A stretch of DNA of 64,000 nt from contig JAKYXN010000012.1 of NCBI GenBank assembly GCA_022538095.1, positions 37,449 through 101,448 on the forward strand, read 5' to 3'. This document shows positions 45,463 through 54,822 of the stretch, piece by piece. Numbering within the stretch: the first letter of the stretch is position 1; each line of letters opens with the position of its first letter. This stretch comes from Puniceicoccaceae bacterium K14 (GTDB lineage: Bacteria; Verrucomicrobiota; Verrucomicrobiia; Opitutales; Opitutaceae). The position numbers and the translations under genes were made by a program. The notes under the pieces are model-generated. The model worked only from the letters and a program-made list of their open reading frames with translations. It was not told the origin of the DNA and did not search any database.

Positions 45463-47019
45463 TCACTGCGCGTGTTGATGAATCGGTTCCTCTACAACTA
45501 ACGCCTCAGGAAAAGGCGAAGCACTTTTACCGGAACGACTGCGCAACCTCTTATTCTCGAACGTTCCACTTGGAGGGTTTATCGGGATCTCCATGCCGCC
45601 TAGCCGATCCATCATATCATAGAGATCACCTGTCATATTCTTAGCAATTGTCTCGTACTCAGAATCATAGATAAGATTGTTAGACTCCGTCGGATCATTT
45701 TGCAAATCGTAGAGTTCATCTACATCCCAAAGTCCATAATAATTAATTAGCTTATACCTATCATTTCTCAGAGCAAACACCGTCGGAGAGTGAGGGAAAT
45801 TCTTCTCCCAGTAGTAAACGTAGAGAAAATTCTCTCTCCAAGAAACAGCTTTCCCCAAGGAAAGCGGGATAAGACTCTCACCATCCATATGGATCGGTTT
45901 CTGAAGCCCCATCGCCTCTAACACAGTTGGAGCTATATCAATGTTGGCAGCCATTTCATCAACGACCGTCCCACCTTCAAATAATTCGGGACAACTCATT
46001 AGCATGGGTACTCGAATTGAGGTCTCGTAAGCAACCCGCTTATCGATCAATCCATGCTCGCCAAACATAAAGCCATTGTCGCCCATGTAGATAACCAATG
46101 TTTCTTCGAGAATACCCATATCCTCAAGCTGCGTCATGACTCGGCCAATACTATCGTCTACTCCACTCAATGTTTCACAGTATCGTTTATAGTAATCCTC
46201 AATATCCAGTTCGCTATGATAAGGAAAATCGACTCCATGCCACGAGTTACGCTGATCACGCAACCAACGCGGAGTATTCGCTATTTCATCGTCAACTCTC
46301 GCTTCGCTCTTAGGTCTTTCAAACGGTAAACCCTCGAAATCACCAACATGCCTTTCAGCTGGGGTAAAGTTCGCGTGCACCGCTTTATGAGAAAGGTAGA
46401 GAAAAAATGGGGTGTCCGAATTCTCCTGTTTTTTCAGCCAATCGACCGCATAATTCGTCAACTCATCAGTGATATAGCCCTTTTGCTTAACCCTATCTCC
46501 ATTGACGTTTAAAGTGTAGTCTGGATCTGGTGGCAAATAGTGCCCCTGACCTCTGAAGCTAACCCAATGGTCGAACCCTGGCCGCGGTTCGTCCGATTTT
46601 TGGCCCATATGCCATTTTCCAATAAACGCCGTAGAATAACCGGCCTCCTGTAAATATTGAGGGAAGTATATGGTCCCCTCCGGAACCAATTTTTGATTGT
46701 CGATAACCCGGTGCCGAAATGTATAGAGTCCCGTCAATATAGAAGCTCGGCTCGGCGAACAAAGAGAAGTCGTTACAAATGCGTTTTTTAAATGCACTCC
46801 CGATTCTGCCAACTTATCCATCTCCGGAGTTTGAGCAAATTGATGGCCAAGAAAACTCATAGCATCGTATCGATGATCATCCGACAAGATGAACACTACA
46901 TTCCGTGGCGACGCTCCCTTCACAAAATCAGGAACGACTTCACTCGGCACAGATTCAATAGCGAATCCCTGCGTTGAAAAAAGGAAAAACGAGAATATAG
47001 TTAAAAGGGATTTTGTCAT
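45463..47019 (-). CDS. Secreted formylglycine-dependent sulfatase
   Basis: This 518-residue enzyme has a signal peptide (MTKSLLTIFSFFLFSTQGFA). Its sulfatase core starts NVVFILSDDHRYDAMSF, and C87 in TSLCSPSRASILTG is the formylglycine site. Further marks are GKWHMG and the GDNGFMFGEHGL segment. It is like iduronate-sulfatase or N-sulfoglucosamine-type members often found in marine Opitutia. It follows the SGNH gene by 30 bases and is followed by the NRAMP-like gene. No formylglycine-generating enzyme gene was seen in the window, so it must be encoded elsewhere. Confidence 0.92.
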   Translation of the reverse strand: MTKSLLTIFSFFLFSTQGFAIESVPSEVVPDFVKGASPRNVVFILSDDHRYDAMSFLGHQFAQTPEMDKLAESGVHLKNAFVTTSLCSPSRASILTGLYTFRHRVIDNQKLVPEGTIYFPQYLQEAGYSTAFIGKWHMGQKSDEPRPGFDHWVSFRGQGHYLPPDPDYTLNVNGDRVKQKGYITDELTNYAVDWLKKQENSDTPFFLYLSHKAVHANFTPAERHVGDFEGLPFERPKSEARVDDEIANTPRWLRDQRNSWHGVDFPYHSELDIEDYYKRYCETLSGVDDSIGRVMTQLEDMGILEETLVIYMGDNGFMFGEHGLIDKRVAYETSIRVPMLMSCPELFEGGTVVDEMAANIDIAPTVLEAMGLQKPIHMDGESLIPLSLGKAVSWRENFLYVYYWEKNFPHSPTVFALRNDRYKLINYYGLWDVDELYDLQNDPTESNNLIYDSEYETIAKNMTGDLYDMMDRLGGMEIPINPPSGTFENKRLRSRSGKSASPFPEALVVEEPIHQHAQ

Positions 47020-47049
47020 GGCAACGTTGTTTTTTTTAAAAAAAATGTC

Positions 47050-47889
47050 TTATCGCTGAGTTGTTTTAGTGGTATTTAGTTCAAGTCTCTCCTGAGCGAT
47101 CTTGATCGCCTCGTTAGCGGCTGCTTCCAGAATTAGTCGGACTTCAGCGGGAACTCGAATTTCGCTCCCTCGCTTCTCTTTTAACTCTGGAGTTAAGTAA
47201 GGGTAGATCACTGCTGGCATTTCATCTAATTCCTGCTCAAACAAAACGGCAAACATCACCAACCCAGTAAGATATCCTCCCAACTTCGATGGGTGCGTAC
47301 CATCTTCATGGTGCAATTCAATTTCTGGATACTGTTTCCTAACGATATCCCAAGCGACCCCAACCGGAGATACCCTAGCATCAGTCTCAACCGCTAAGGC
47401 AAAGTAAGCATCATTCACAAGCTCTTGCATTTGCTTGAACCTTTCCTGATCTTCCGGCTTATCCTTCATCCACTCACGCATTTCCCGATAAGCAGGTGTG
47501 ATATAGAAACATGGCCTGGCATCAGTCTCTTCAATAGCATCCGTGAATCGAATACCATACTTTCTCATATTCTCCGGATTGCCAACCCCTTCATAACTGA
47601 AGTTCTGCAACATGACAATGTCCCACTTGTTTTGGTATATCGCCTTTAAGGCATTGCCTTCCATCCAGTGTTTCTCGAAATTTCGACCGCCCGGATTGAT
47701 CGATTCATAGTACAAACGCTTCCCTTTCGAGTTCGCCATCTGAGCAACGATTTCTGGTAAATTATGCCATCCAGTGTAACTGTTTCCGATAAACAGAACG
47801 CGAAGAGGTTTTGAGTTTTCCGCGAATGAGAATACACAACAGAACAGGAGTACACATACGAATGCGTTGGTCTTCTTAATTCGCTTCAT
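47050..47889 (-). CDS. Secreted SGNH/GDSL-like hydrolase
   Basis: The protein starts best at the ATG at 47889, which gives a signal peptide (KRIKKTNAFVCVLLFCCVFSFA). Block I reads LFIGNSYTGWHN with the catalytic serine. The C-terminal block V is EDGTHPSKLGGYL with Asp and His. Conserved INPGG and MLQNFSYEG regions lie between. Such enzymes often remove acetyl or other ester groups from polysaccharides. It overlaps the upstream nitrilase-type gene by 14 bases, so both are translated from one message. The substrate is unknown; an acyl group on the locus glycan is a reasonable guess. Confidence 0.75.
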   Translation of the reverse strand: MKRIKKTNAFVCVLLFCCVFSFAENSKPLRVLFIGNSYTGWHNLPEIVAQMANSKGKRLYYESINPGGRNFEKHWMEGNALKAIYQNKWDIVMLQNFSYEGVGNPENMRKYGIRFTDAIEETDARPCFYITPAYREMREWMKDKPEDQERFKQMQELVNDAYFALAVETDARVSPVGVAWDIVRKQYPEIELHHEDGTHPSKLGGYLTGLVMFAVLFEQELDEMPAVIYPYLTPELKEKRGSEIRVPAEVRLILEAAANEAIKIAQERLELNTTKTTQR

Positions 47890-48685
47890 CACTAATTTCA
47901 ATATTACAGTAAAACAGTTGCTCTCCAACTACAGGCACTCGCACCGTTCGATCTCCATTCCTGTCTATCAATCCAGACTGAGCATTGATCTCATTCGTTT
48001 CTTTGGCTGCGTTCACTTCCAAAATCGGTATACCAAGCGCATTCGCCCACAATTCAGCTGACGTTTCGTGAAACGTTCGACACCTCTGGTTATAGCCAGA
48101 GTTTATAGAATGAAAAATCACATTCGCTCCCAATTCTTTTAATTTCAAAGGCAAGTAAGGATTCTCAATAGTTGTGAACCCAGGCGTTGCCCACAAATCA
48201 TTGCAAATCAATATTCCAATATTGACTCCCTTCCAGCGTATTAACTCCAATTTCCCACCGGCATAATCAATCATCTCACCCGTGCCAGGACGATCAATCG
48301 GACTACAAAGCAAAATCTTCGATTGCTTACCGCAGAGAGCTCCCTCAGGCGAATACACTCTAACCTGATTAAAACATTTCAATGCCTCTCCCTCCGCCTC
48401 GTAGAGACAAGTCCCCAAAAATAGCCCTATTTTAAAATCCGCCACCGCAGTTTCCACTTCCGCCAAAGCCTCGTTCAATTCTTGTGCATCAAATTCGTTA
48501 TGATACCCAGAAAGAGCTCCTTCGGGAAGAACTAATATTTCAGCTCCGGCTCCTGCCGCCACCCTCAGATTTTCAATGATCGTTCGCTTGTTCAGCTCGA
48601 TATCGCGAGTCACGTTCATTTGCAACCCCGCTACCAACAATGAGATTTTCCCAGAGCTCTCTCCACCTTTAAAAAATTTTCTCAT
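47876..48685 (-). CDS. Carbon-nitrogen hydrolase (nitrilase superfamily)
   Basis: Starting at the ATG at 48685, which overlaps the stop of the DUF1593 gene by four bases, this is about a 269-residue nitrilase-superfamily protein. The triad is visible: Glu in VLPEGALSGYH, Lys in GKQSKILLCSP and Cys in GILICNDLWATPG. Family members split amides or nitriles, or transfer acyl groups. No signal peptide is present with this start, so the enzyme is likely cytoplasmic. An upstream frame start (48802) would add 39 residues unlike the family. What amide it meets in an apiose-sulfate pathway is unclear. Confidence 0.82.
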   Translation of the reverse strand: MRKFFKGGESSGKISLLVAGLQMNVTRDIELNKRTIIENLRVAAGAGAEILVLPEGALSGYHNEFDAQELNEALAEVETAVADFKIGLFLGTCLYEAEGEALKCFNQVRVYSPEGALCGKQSKILLCSPIDRPGTGEMIDYAGGKLELIRWKGVNIGILICNDLWATPGFTTIENPYLPLKLKELGANVIFHSINSGYNQRCRTFHETSAELWANALGIPILEVNAAKETNEINAQSGLIDRNGDRTVRVPVVGEQLFYCNIEISDEAN

Positions 48686-50172
48686 CGTACCCCTGTTATC
48701 ACTACACGTCTGTAACTCGTAAGCTGTGGCGTCCCTGAGTCGCGAAGCGTCAAAATTACGTGTATCGTCTTTCCAACCGCATCGTGGGGAACCCTCACGC
48801 ACACAGAGCTAGCATTTGGTTCGGTTACCTCAACCTTCCCTGTATACGTTCCTGCTCGCTCGTAAACCCACCAGTTATAGCTCATGCTATCTCCATCTGG
48901 ATCAAGCGAGCCAGATGAGTCGATTGTAACCGCTTCGCCAACCTTCGCTTCTAGATACAGGACTTTTTTCGATTCATCCCCGTTTACGACAGCCACAGGG
49001 TTATGATTCGCATCTGCATAGCTCTTGACGCACCAATCCATACGTGCGGCAAAGTCGTTTTGAAAATCCGTACGCCAACGAAAGATCGAACACCAAGTAT
49101 TATCGTATATACCTTCTCCATACTCCCACTTATCCTCAGCGTCCGCATACATCCAGTAATCCAAGTAAGGTTCCTCATTGACCCAACATCCCCCTCTCGA
49201 ACAAGGAGCGCCGGCATACTCCTGAGCCACAATATTCACATTCTTTTGCTTCTCACGGCCAAACATCCCTCCCCAGCTACCCTGCCAAGGTTTTTCCGGA
49301 TCATTCAAACCATTCGGCATCAAGTAAAAATACGTGGGCGTATCGCCCTCCCAAATATGTAAGGCATCTGGGTATACTTTTCCGAGTGGACCGTGCTTCT
49401 TCTGAATGTTCTTAGATACCCAATCCCGCGTTACCACCGACTCGTCACCTCCTCGAGTTTCGTCCCAGGTATCTTTGGCGCTAAATTTGAATGACATACC
49501 CTTATAAATAAGCACATTTCTGATATAGAACAAATCAGGGAAGCGATTGGCCATCCACGCGCCCGAATCATCTTGCCCCGCAAGGTCGTAAACACGGATT
49601 CTTCCCAAGAATTCTTCCAGTTCTTCCGGGCTTCGCGTGCGCCGAACAGTCCAAATCGCTTGTGCAATCGTATTGGTCCCTCCCCACGCCAATAACCAAA
49701 CCGGCCTAGAATCATCCTTGTCAACCGCCTCGATAATTAGATTAGCCCCAGGCGATCCCCGGTGTCCTTCGGAACTCATCCCGCGGTGTCCGATCGCACT
49801 CATTCCATAACCTCGGTTTCCAGTGATCGTAATACTGCGCAAATACTCCGCGGTAGGATAATCGGGGCTATGCAACAAGAGGTTGTCGTGGACTTTAGCA
49901 TATGCGTCAATGCAGTCATGGATCACTTCAGTAGCAGGATCCATGAGTTTCCAAATTCCGGTCGACCCAATCAGTCCTTCAATATCATACTCATTCGAAT
50001 ACGTTAGTAGGCGAACAAGAGATTCCTGGTCATCAGGTTCGTTAGTGATATCCGTCGTGACAATGATACGCGGCTTTTCACTCGAGCCATTAAGGGAGCC
50101 TATTCCACAGATAGAGAATAGAGAAACAGCAACCAATTTGGTCACACTTACTAAGATTTTACGATACGACAT
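48682..50172 (-). CDS. Secreted DUF1593 (nucleoside-hydrolase-like) protein
   Basis: This 496-residue protein has a signal peptide (VTKLVAVSLFSICGIGSLNG). Its DUF1593 domain starts PRIIVTTDITNEPDDQESLVRLL, with the Asp cluster typical of nucleoside-hydrolase folds, followed by WLLAWGGTNTIAQAIWTVRR. The C-terminal part (from about residue 400) is an immunoglobulin-like sandwich (SSGSLDPDGDSMSYNWWVYERAGTYTG) as in the cellulose-locus protein Sde0182. The family occurs widely in glycan loci without proven activity. Its fold would suit cleavage of furanosides. It lies 28 bases after a sulfatase and overlaps the nitrilase gene. Confidence 0.82.
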   Translation of the reverse strand: MSYRKILVSVTKLVAVSLFSICGIGSLNGSSEKPRIIVTTDITNEPDDQESLVRLLTYSNEYDIEGLIGSTGIWKLMDPATEVIHDCIDAYAKVHDNLLLHSPDYPTAEYLRSITITGNRGYGMSAIGHRGMSSEGHRGSPGANLIIEAVDKDDSRPVWLLAWGGTNTIAQAIWTVRRTRSPEELEEFLGRIRVYDLAGQDDSGAWMANRFPDLFYIRNVLIYKGMSFKFSAKDTWDETRGGDESVVTRDWVSKNIQKKHGPLGKVYPDALHIWEGDTPTYFYLMPNGLNDPEKPWQGSWGGMFGREKQKNVNIVAQEYAGAPCSRGGCWVNEEPYLDYWMYADAEDKWEYGEGIYDNTWCSIFRWRTDFQNDFAARMDWCVKSYADANHNPVAVVNGDESKKVLYLEAKVGEAVTIDSSGSLDPDGDSMSYNWWVYERAGTYTGKVEVTEPNASSVCVRVPHDAVGKTIHVILTLRDSGTPQLTSYRRVVITGVR

Positions 50173-50200
50173 AACTACAATATTTAAAAAATTACACTCT

Positions 50201-52075
50201 TCACAATCGCTTCACATACACATAATACGCTCCACATAAGCTATTATCGTATTCATCATCAAACCACGTATGCAGGGTAATCGGTCCGGCATCTAAGCTT
50301 ACCTGAAATGTGGCAAATTTGTCGCCTGCCGCTAATTCCGAAGTCTCGCCTTTGAAACTAAAAGCCTGCTTATCCTTTTCGTAAACGTTTTCACGACCAA
50401 TAAACAATCGAGCTCGCGTTATCGGCAACGCCACCTCTCCCTCTCCTGCTTCAGATAAGGCTAGATCTCGTTCGCGCGGCCAACGTCTTAGCTCGAATTC
50501 GTATTCACCCGGCTGATCCACCGTCAAAAACATATAACTATTTTTATGCACACCCCGCTTGATCTGGACCTGCATATCCACAAATACGTCCATCCACTCG
50601 CAAGAAGTGATCATCATCGGGTTTTCTTGATCGCTTCCTATTATTACCCGCTGTGGCTCATTTGCCAAATCTTTGACGTCATCCCACCAATCATACAGTC
50701 GACTCCGCATCTTTGTCGCCACTTCAGGAAAGCGATCAATCACATTAGCCTTTTGCAACGGATCTGATTCGAGATCATACAGCTCTCGATCTTCGAGCAA
50801 ACGCCAACGCTTCCAAAGCACTCCTGCACCTTCTCGTTTCATAATCGCTGGGGAGTTTGGCGACGGATAATCAAATCCTTGCGGCAGGCGGCTGTAATTG
50901 ACAATCAACATACGATCACCAGGCGCTTCATCTTCACCTTTTAAAAACGGCACCAAACTCATTCCATCGAACACAACGGAATCGGGTCCCTCCATTTCAC
51001 ATAACTCAAGCAGTGTCGGAAAAAAGTCCTGGATATGAGTTAGTCCTTTGACCTCTTTGCCAACAGCCAAATCACCTTGAGGCCAACTAATAAAACAAGG
51101 CACTCGGTGTCCGCCCTCTAAAAGCTGCGTTTTCTTACCACTCATCCCAGCATTGAAATATTGCGGTCCCCAGGTGCTCCCATTGTCAGTCGTGAAAATG
51201 AGAATCGTATTTTCTTCCAACTCCTCGCGCTTGAGGAATTCACGCAGTCGCTTCATATTTCTATCGATGTTAAGAATCATCGCAAGAAACCCCGTAAACT
51301 GATTCTTTCGTCCTTCGGGCCAATCCCGATACTCTGACCGTGCCAGTATTTCTCGGATACGCTCTTCATCATCTTCTTCTCCAACATGAGGCCAATGAGG
51401 AGTATTGGTTGGCAAGTAAGCAAAAAACGGTTTATTCGCCTTAGCAGACGCACTCATCCATTCCATGGCTCGATCAAAAAAGATATTAGCGCAGTAGCCT
51501 TCATATTCTTCACGCACGCCATTGTGAATATAGACATCATCAACGTAGTCATTTCCCCAATAATCAGGAACCGATCCTATATGCGATGACGGAAACCAAA
51601 CTGTTTCCTGAAACCCCCTATCCTCCGGGCGATAAGGATAATTATCGCCCAAATGCCACTTTCCAAACAGTCCCGTCACATAGTCATTTTTTTGGAAAGT
51701 ATCAGCCATCGTTTCCAGTTCTGGACGCATCAAGCATCGACCACTACTGACATTGATCGTGCCATTTCGAGCCGCATCCAAACCAGTAAGCAACTGACCT
51801 CTCGTCGGAGCGCACATGGGAGCCACGTGAAAGTCCTCCAACCGAACGCTCTCACTAGCAAGTCTATCCAAGGCGGGAGTCTCAATAAGCGGATTACCAT
51901 AGAACGAAATATCTCCATAACCCTGATCGTCAGTCATTACGATGATGACATTCGGCCTATCCGGCACCTGTCGCAGGGCCTTACTCGATCCGTCTGCGGT
52001 TTCCCTTGCTGAGGTGGGTGCTAGCCCCAAAATCAACGCAACAGTCAAAACAACGATATCTCCAAAATTCTTCAT
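50201..52075 (-). CDS. Secreted formylglycine-dependent sulfatase with C-terminal extension
   Basis: This 624-residue enzyme has a signal peptide (VVLTVALILGLAPTSA). Its core is NVIIVMTDDQGYGDISFYGNP, with C88 in APMCAPTRGQLLTG (C-x-P-T-R form of the formylglycine motif). The sequences GKWHLGDNYPYRPEDRGF and TTDNGSTWGP complete the active site. The last 150 residues form a beta-rich domain (PGEYEFELRRWPRE) beyond the usual fold, also seen in arylsulfatases of this phylum. It lies 5 bases after the Gfo/Idh gene of the apiose set. Confidence 0.92.
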   Translation of the reverse strand: MKNFGDIVVLTVALILGLAPTSARETADGSSKALRQVPDRPNVIIVMTDDQGYGDISFYGNPLIETPALDRLASESVRLEDFHVAPMCAPTRGQLLTGLDAARNGTINVSSGRCLMRPELETMADTFQKNDYVTGLFGKWHLGDNYPYRPEDRGFQETVWFPSSHIGSVPDYWGNDYVDDVYIHNGVREEYEGYCANIFFDRAMEWMSASAKANKPFFAYLPTNTPHWPHVGEEDDEERIREILARSEYRDWPEGRKNQFTGFLAMILNIDRNMKRLREFLKREELEENTILIFTTDNGSTWGPQYFNAGMSGKKTQLLEGGHRVPCFISWPQGDLAVGKEVKGLTHIQDFFPTLLELCEMEGPDSVVFDGMSLVPFLKGEDEAPGDRMLIVNYSRLPQGFDYPSPNSPAIMKREGAGVLWKRWRLLEDRELYDLESDPLQKANVIDRFPEVATKMRSRLYDWWDDVKDLANEPQRVIIGSDQENPMMITSCEWMDVFVDMQVQIKRGVHKNSYMFLTVDQPGEYEFELRRWPRERDLALSEAGEGEVALPITRARLFIGRENVYEKDKQAFSFKGETSELAAGDKFATFQVSLDAGPITLHTWFDDEYDNSLCGAYYVYVKRL

Positions 52076-52080
52076 AAGCC

Positions 52081-53097
52081 TTATAAATTGATTATTTTTC
52101 CCGTCTCAGCCGATTCATAGGCTTTCCAAACTAACTTTACGGTTTTCAAATTGTCCTCGCCCGTCGTTTCGGCCTCTCCCCCTCTCAACCCTTCCAAGAT
52201 ATTCTTCTGAGTATCCACGATACTACTATGGAGAAGAGCATACTCCGGGTCGAGCCAATCATACATTTTTGGGGCTACGGTTTCCTTTTCAGTTCCCGAT
52301 CGAGTGGTCACCCTAATTTCGAACCCGTGGTCGAGGACAATCGACCCCTTCGAACCTTCGAGCAAGACGAAAGTCTGTGGGAACTGTTCCTTTTCCATTA
52401 TAGAAGCGTAACTCATCTCCGCAAAACAATGAATTCCATTTTCCATATCCATAAAACAGTTCGCAACATCTTCGCCCTTGATCGATGGATTAATCCGATT
52501 CGTCAGACAGTGAATTGATTTCGCCTCACCACACAAAAAACGCACAACATCCAGAATATGCGAACCCACATCTGCGACTATAAAATGATCCAGATCTGCC
52601 AGAAACGGTTGGTTCTCGAAAACAGGAAACGCAGACACAAACGAAATTCGCACTTTGAAAACATCGCCAATGATTCCCGTATCCACAATATCTTTCACTT
52701 TTCGAAGGGGAGCTTGCCAACGGAAGTTTTCATTAGCAAAGAGTCGTACGTCTCTCTCCCGACAAACAGAAACGAGTTCCTCCGCAGCCTCAAGTGAGGC
52801 TGCCAGTGGCTTCTGGCACACAACATTCAAACCTTTGTCCGCTGCCATTTCAGCAAATCGCAAATGCGTATCCACATCCGTACATATATCAACAAAGTCG
52901 AGATCCTCGTTTTCCAGAAGCGTGGCAGCATCGTCATAAACATTTGAGATCCCAAACTTACTAGCAACTGCTTGGGCTTTACTCTTTGTCCGATTGTACG
53001 CCGCCACGCATTCAACCCCGTCCAATTCCAACCAGCCAGGGATCTGATAGTTCGACCAAAACCCAGTGCCGAATATTGCGAATCTTAACTTTTCCAT
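52081..53097 (-). CDS. Gfo/Idh/MocA oxidoreductase, candidate D-apiose dehydrogenase
   Basis: This 338-residue cytoplasmic protein without a signal peptide belongs to the Gfo/Idh/MocA dehydrogenases. The Rossmann start is RFAIFGTGFWSNYQIPGW, the catalytic Lys is in VVCQKPLAASLEAAEELV, and ANENFRWQ and HFIVADVGSHILDVVRFL follow. D-apiose dehydrogenase (ApsD), which makes D-apionolactone with NAD, is of this family and has CQKPxA and ENFRxQ features. Adjacent genes encode the next steps (apnO, oiaC-like, apnL). I assign it to the first step by context; other Gfo/Idh functions are not excluded. Confidence 0.72.
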   Translation of the reverse strand: MEKLRFAIFGTGFWSNYQIPGWLELDGVECVAAYNRTKSKAQAVASKFGISNVYDDAATLLENEDLDFVDICTDVDTHLRFAEMAADKGLNVVCQKPLAASLEAAEELVSVCRERDVRLFANENFRWQAPLRKVKDIVDTGIIGDVFKVRISFVSAFPVFENQPFLADLDHFIVADVGSHILDVVRFLCGEAKSIHCLTNRINPSIKGEDVANCFMDMENGIHCFAEMSYASIMEKEQFPQTFVLLEGSKGSIVLDHGFEIRVTTRSGTEKETVAPKMYDWLDPEYALLHSSIVDTQKNILEGLRGGEAETTGEDNLKTVKLVWKAYESAETGKIINL

Positions 53098-53126
53098 ATT
53101 CTATGCCTCGCTCCGTGCTTTGGGCA

Positions 53127-53954
53127 CTATTCTGTAATTGCCCGTATTTGCTCCATAACATCGTCCATCTCGAAAATCTTGCGCCAGTCCTCTTTAAAGA
53201 GAATGGGCTCTGCTCGGTTCATCGCCTTTATGGCCGCGTCGGAAAACTTAATGGGGATCTCATCGAAAAGGACCCCAATGTGAATATTGATGTGACCAAG
53301 GATAAAATCGCGAGCAGCCTCACGTGGCACTCCTTTCGATACAACGACATCTAAAGCTTCACGCACTTTGTTGATACAAGTAGAACAAAGCGTCTCGGAA
53401 AAAGCCGGTTCCAAAATCGCCATTTGCTCCACCGTGATACGATGATTCTTCGTCACAGGCGCGAATATCATCTTGGTCAACGCATCGCCAATCTCATAAT
53501 CCTCATCTGTGCCATGCATTATGGCGGACACCGATGTCTGCTTTGCAAGTACGCCACCATAGCAATCTCTACTTGCCTCCTCCGTCTCTTCCCAATTGAA
53601 AACGGAAGGATGAGACGGGTGCGTCACATAATAGGCAAGATCATCCCGATGCGGAAGATGCCCTGCAAGTGGGGCCGCTGGATCCAACGCCACAACCATC
53701 GAGCCCGGTTTCATCTGCGGCACAATCGATGCCGAGACCTTTCTCAAGGCAATATCCGGTACTGCAAGTATCACGATATCTGACACTGGTATAGCTTCTT
53801 CCTTCGTGGATAATTTAACTCCACTCTCCTCTAGCTTTTTGACAGCCTCCGGATTAACCTCAAGGTGTCTAACATCGTACTCGGATTGTTTCAAATTCAC
53901 TGTGCAACGGAAACCCATCTTTCCACCTGCTCCTACTAATGATACTATTTTCAT
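53127..53954 (-). CDS. apnO: D-apionate oxidoisomerase (ApnO family)
   Basis: This 275-residue protein has an N-terminal Rossmann domain (VSLVGAGGKMGFR, glycines at residues 8-14) and a C-terminal 6-phosphogluconate-dehydrogenase-like helical domain (HRITVEQMAILEPAFSET, GVPREAARDFILGHINI). The combination with AGHLPHRDDLAYYVTHPSHP is what I remember of D-apionate oxidoisomerase, which converts D-apionate to 3-oxo-isoapionate with NAD. It is 40 bases after the TIM-barrel gene and 29 before the Gfo/Idh gene. Generic annotation would be a phosphogluconate dehydrogenase C-terminal domain protein. The apionate role is supported by neighbours. Confidence 0.72.
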   Translation of the reverse strand: MKIVSLVGAGGKMGFRCTVNLKQSEYDVRHLEVNPEAVKKLEESGVKLSTKEEAIPVSDIVILAVPDIALRKVSASIVPQMKPGSMVVALDPAAPLAGHLPHRDDLAYYVTHPSHPSVFNWEETEEASRDCYGGVLAKQTSVSAIMHGTDEDYEIGDALTKMIFAPVTKNHRITVEQMAILEPAFSETLCSTCINKVREALDVVVSKGVPREAARDFILGHINIHIGVLFDEIPIKFSDAAIKAMNRAEPILFKEDWRKIFEMDDVMEQIRAITE

Positions 53955-53994
53955 TCTCGTGCTTTCTTAATGTTTATCGTGTTAATACGTTTGT

Positions 53995-54822
53995 CTACAG
54001 GGATAAAATATCCTTCAATTTCTCGATGCTTTGAGTCGCCCATTCTCGTTCCTGTCGAATGGTTCGTTCCAAATCCCCCTCAATCAAAGGAGCCCATTGT
54101 TCAAGAATTGCCGTTTTGCACCTTGGGCCCAAATAGTTCATCACCTCAGCCACAGGAAGCTGGCCTTGCCCAAGCGGCCGACCAAAAATTTGGAAGCCCA
54201 TTTTGTGATCCATTCGCTCCACCGCGAACTCTTTGACATGAAAATTCACCGCAAGCGGCCCCAGCTTTTTCATTACTGTCTCGATCCCCTCGCTAGCTCC
54301 CATAGAATTTACTGTATCCAAGCAAATACCTACATTTTCGCTCCCCAACGATTCTACAATTTCAACCAAATCTGAACACAAGAAACGATCGTGGTTTTCC
54401 AGAGCGAGACTAACCTTCGCGCTTTCCAGATCGGGCAAAACTGGACGGATCATTGACTTCACTTCATCGTTACTTGGAGTATACCCATTTCCATCTATAA
54501 CAAAACGAAGGAGGTCCGTCTCCATCAAACGAGCGATTTCTAAATATTGGGTAAGTCTTTTTGTAGTTAGTGTATTGGCTCCAACTTGAATCTCAATCCC
54601 CAACCGATCAGCATAGGTTTTCAAGGCACGTAATTCCCAGTCATAGCACCGCTCAAGCGGCAAATTATCGGCAATCTGTACATACCTTAACCCCAAACCG
54701 GCTGCCTTGTCCAACAGGCCGTAAGCACTCATAGGATCTGTCGGAAGGTAATGCGGCAAACCAATCGCCCAAGCATAAGCGTGACTACTTAGGCCCGGCT
54801 CAATAACGATTCCTTGACTCAT
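53995..54822 (-). CDS. oiaC: Sugar isomerase-like TIM-barrel protein, candidate 3-oxo-isoapionate decarboxylase
   Basis: This 275-residue protein has the xylose-isomerase-like TIM-barrel fold with metal-binding residues in SLALENHDRF, VGICLDTVNSMGA, VNFHVKEF and AILEQW. The segment VQIADNLPLERC and GRPLGQGQLPVAEV resemble the enzyme OiaC, which decarboxylates 3-oxo-isoapionate to L-erythrulose. General annotation would be sugar phosphate isomerase/epimerase. The call rests on similarity from memory and on its place between apnL and apnO. It overlaps the upstream sulfatase gene by four bases. Confidence 0.65.
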   Translation of the reverse strand: MSQGIVIEPGLSSHAYAWAIGLPHYLPTDPMSAYGLLDKAAGLGLRYVQIADNLPLERCYDWELRALKTYADRLGIEIQVGANTLTTKRLTQYLEIARLMETDLLRFVIDGNGYTPSNDEVKSMIRPVLPDLESAKVSLALENHDRFLCSDLVEIVESLGSENVGICLDTVNSMGASEGIETVMKKLGPLAVNFHVKEFAVERMDHKMGFQIFGRPLGQGQLPVAEVMNYLGPRCKTAILEQWAPLIEGDLERTIRQEREWATQSIEKLKDILSL

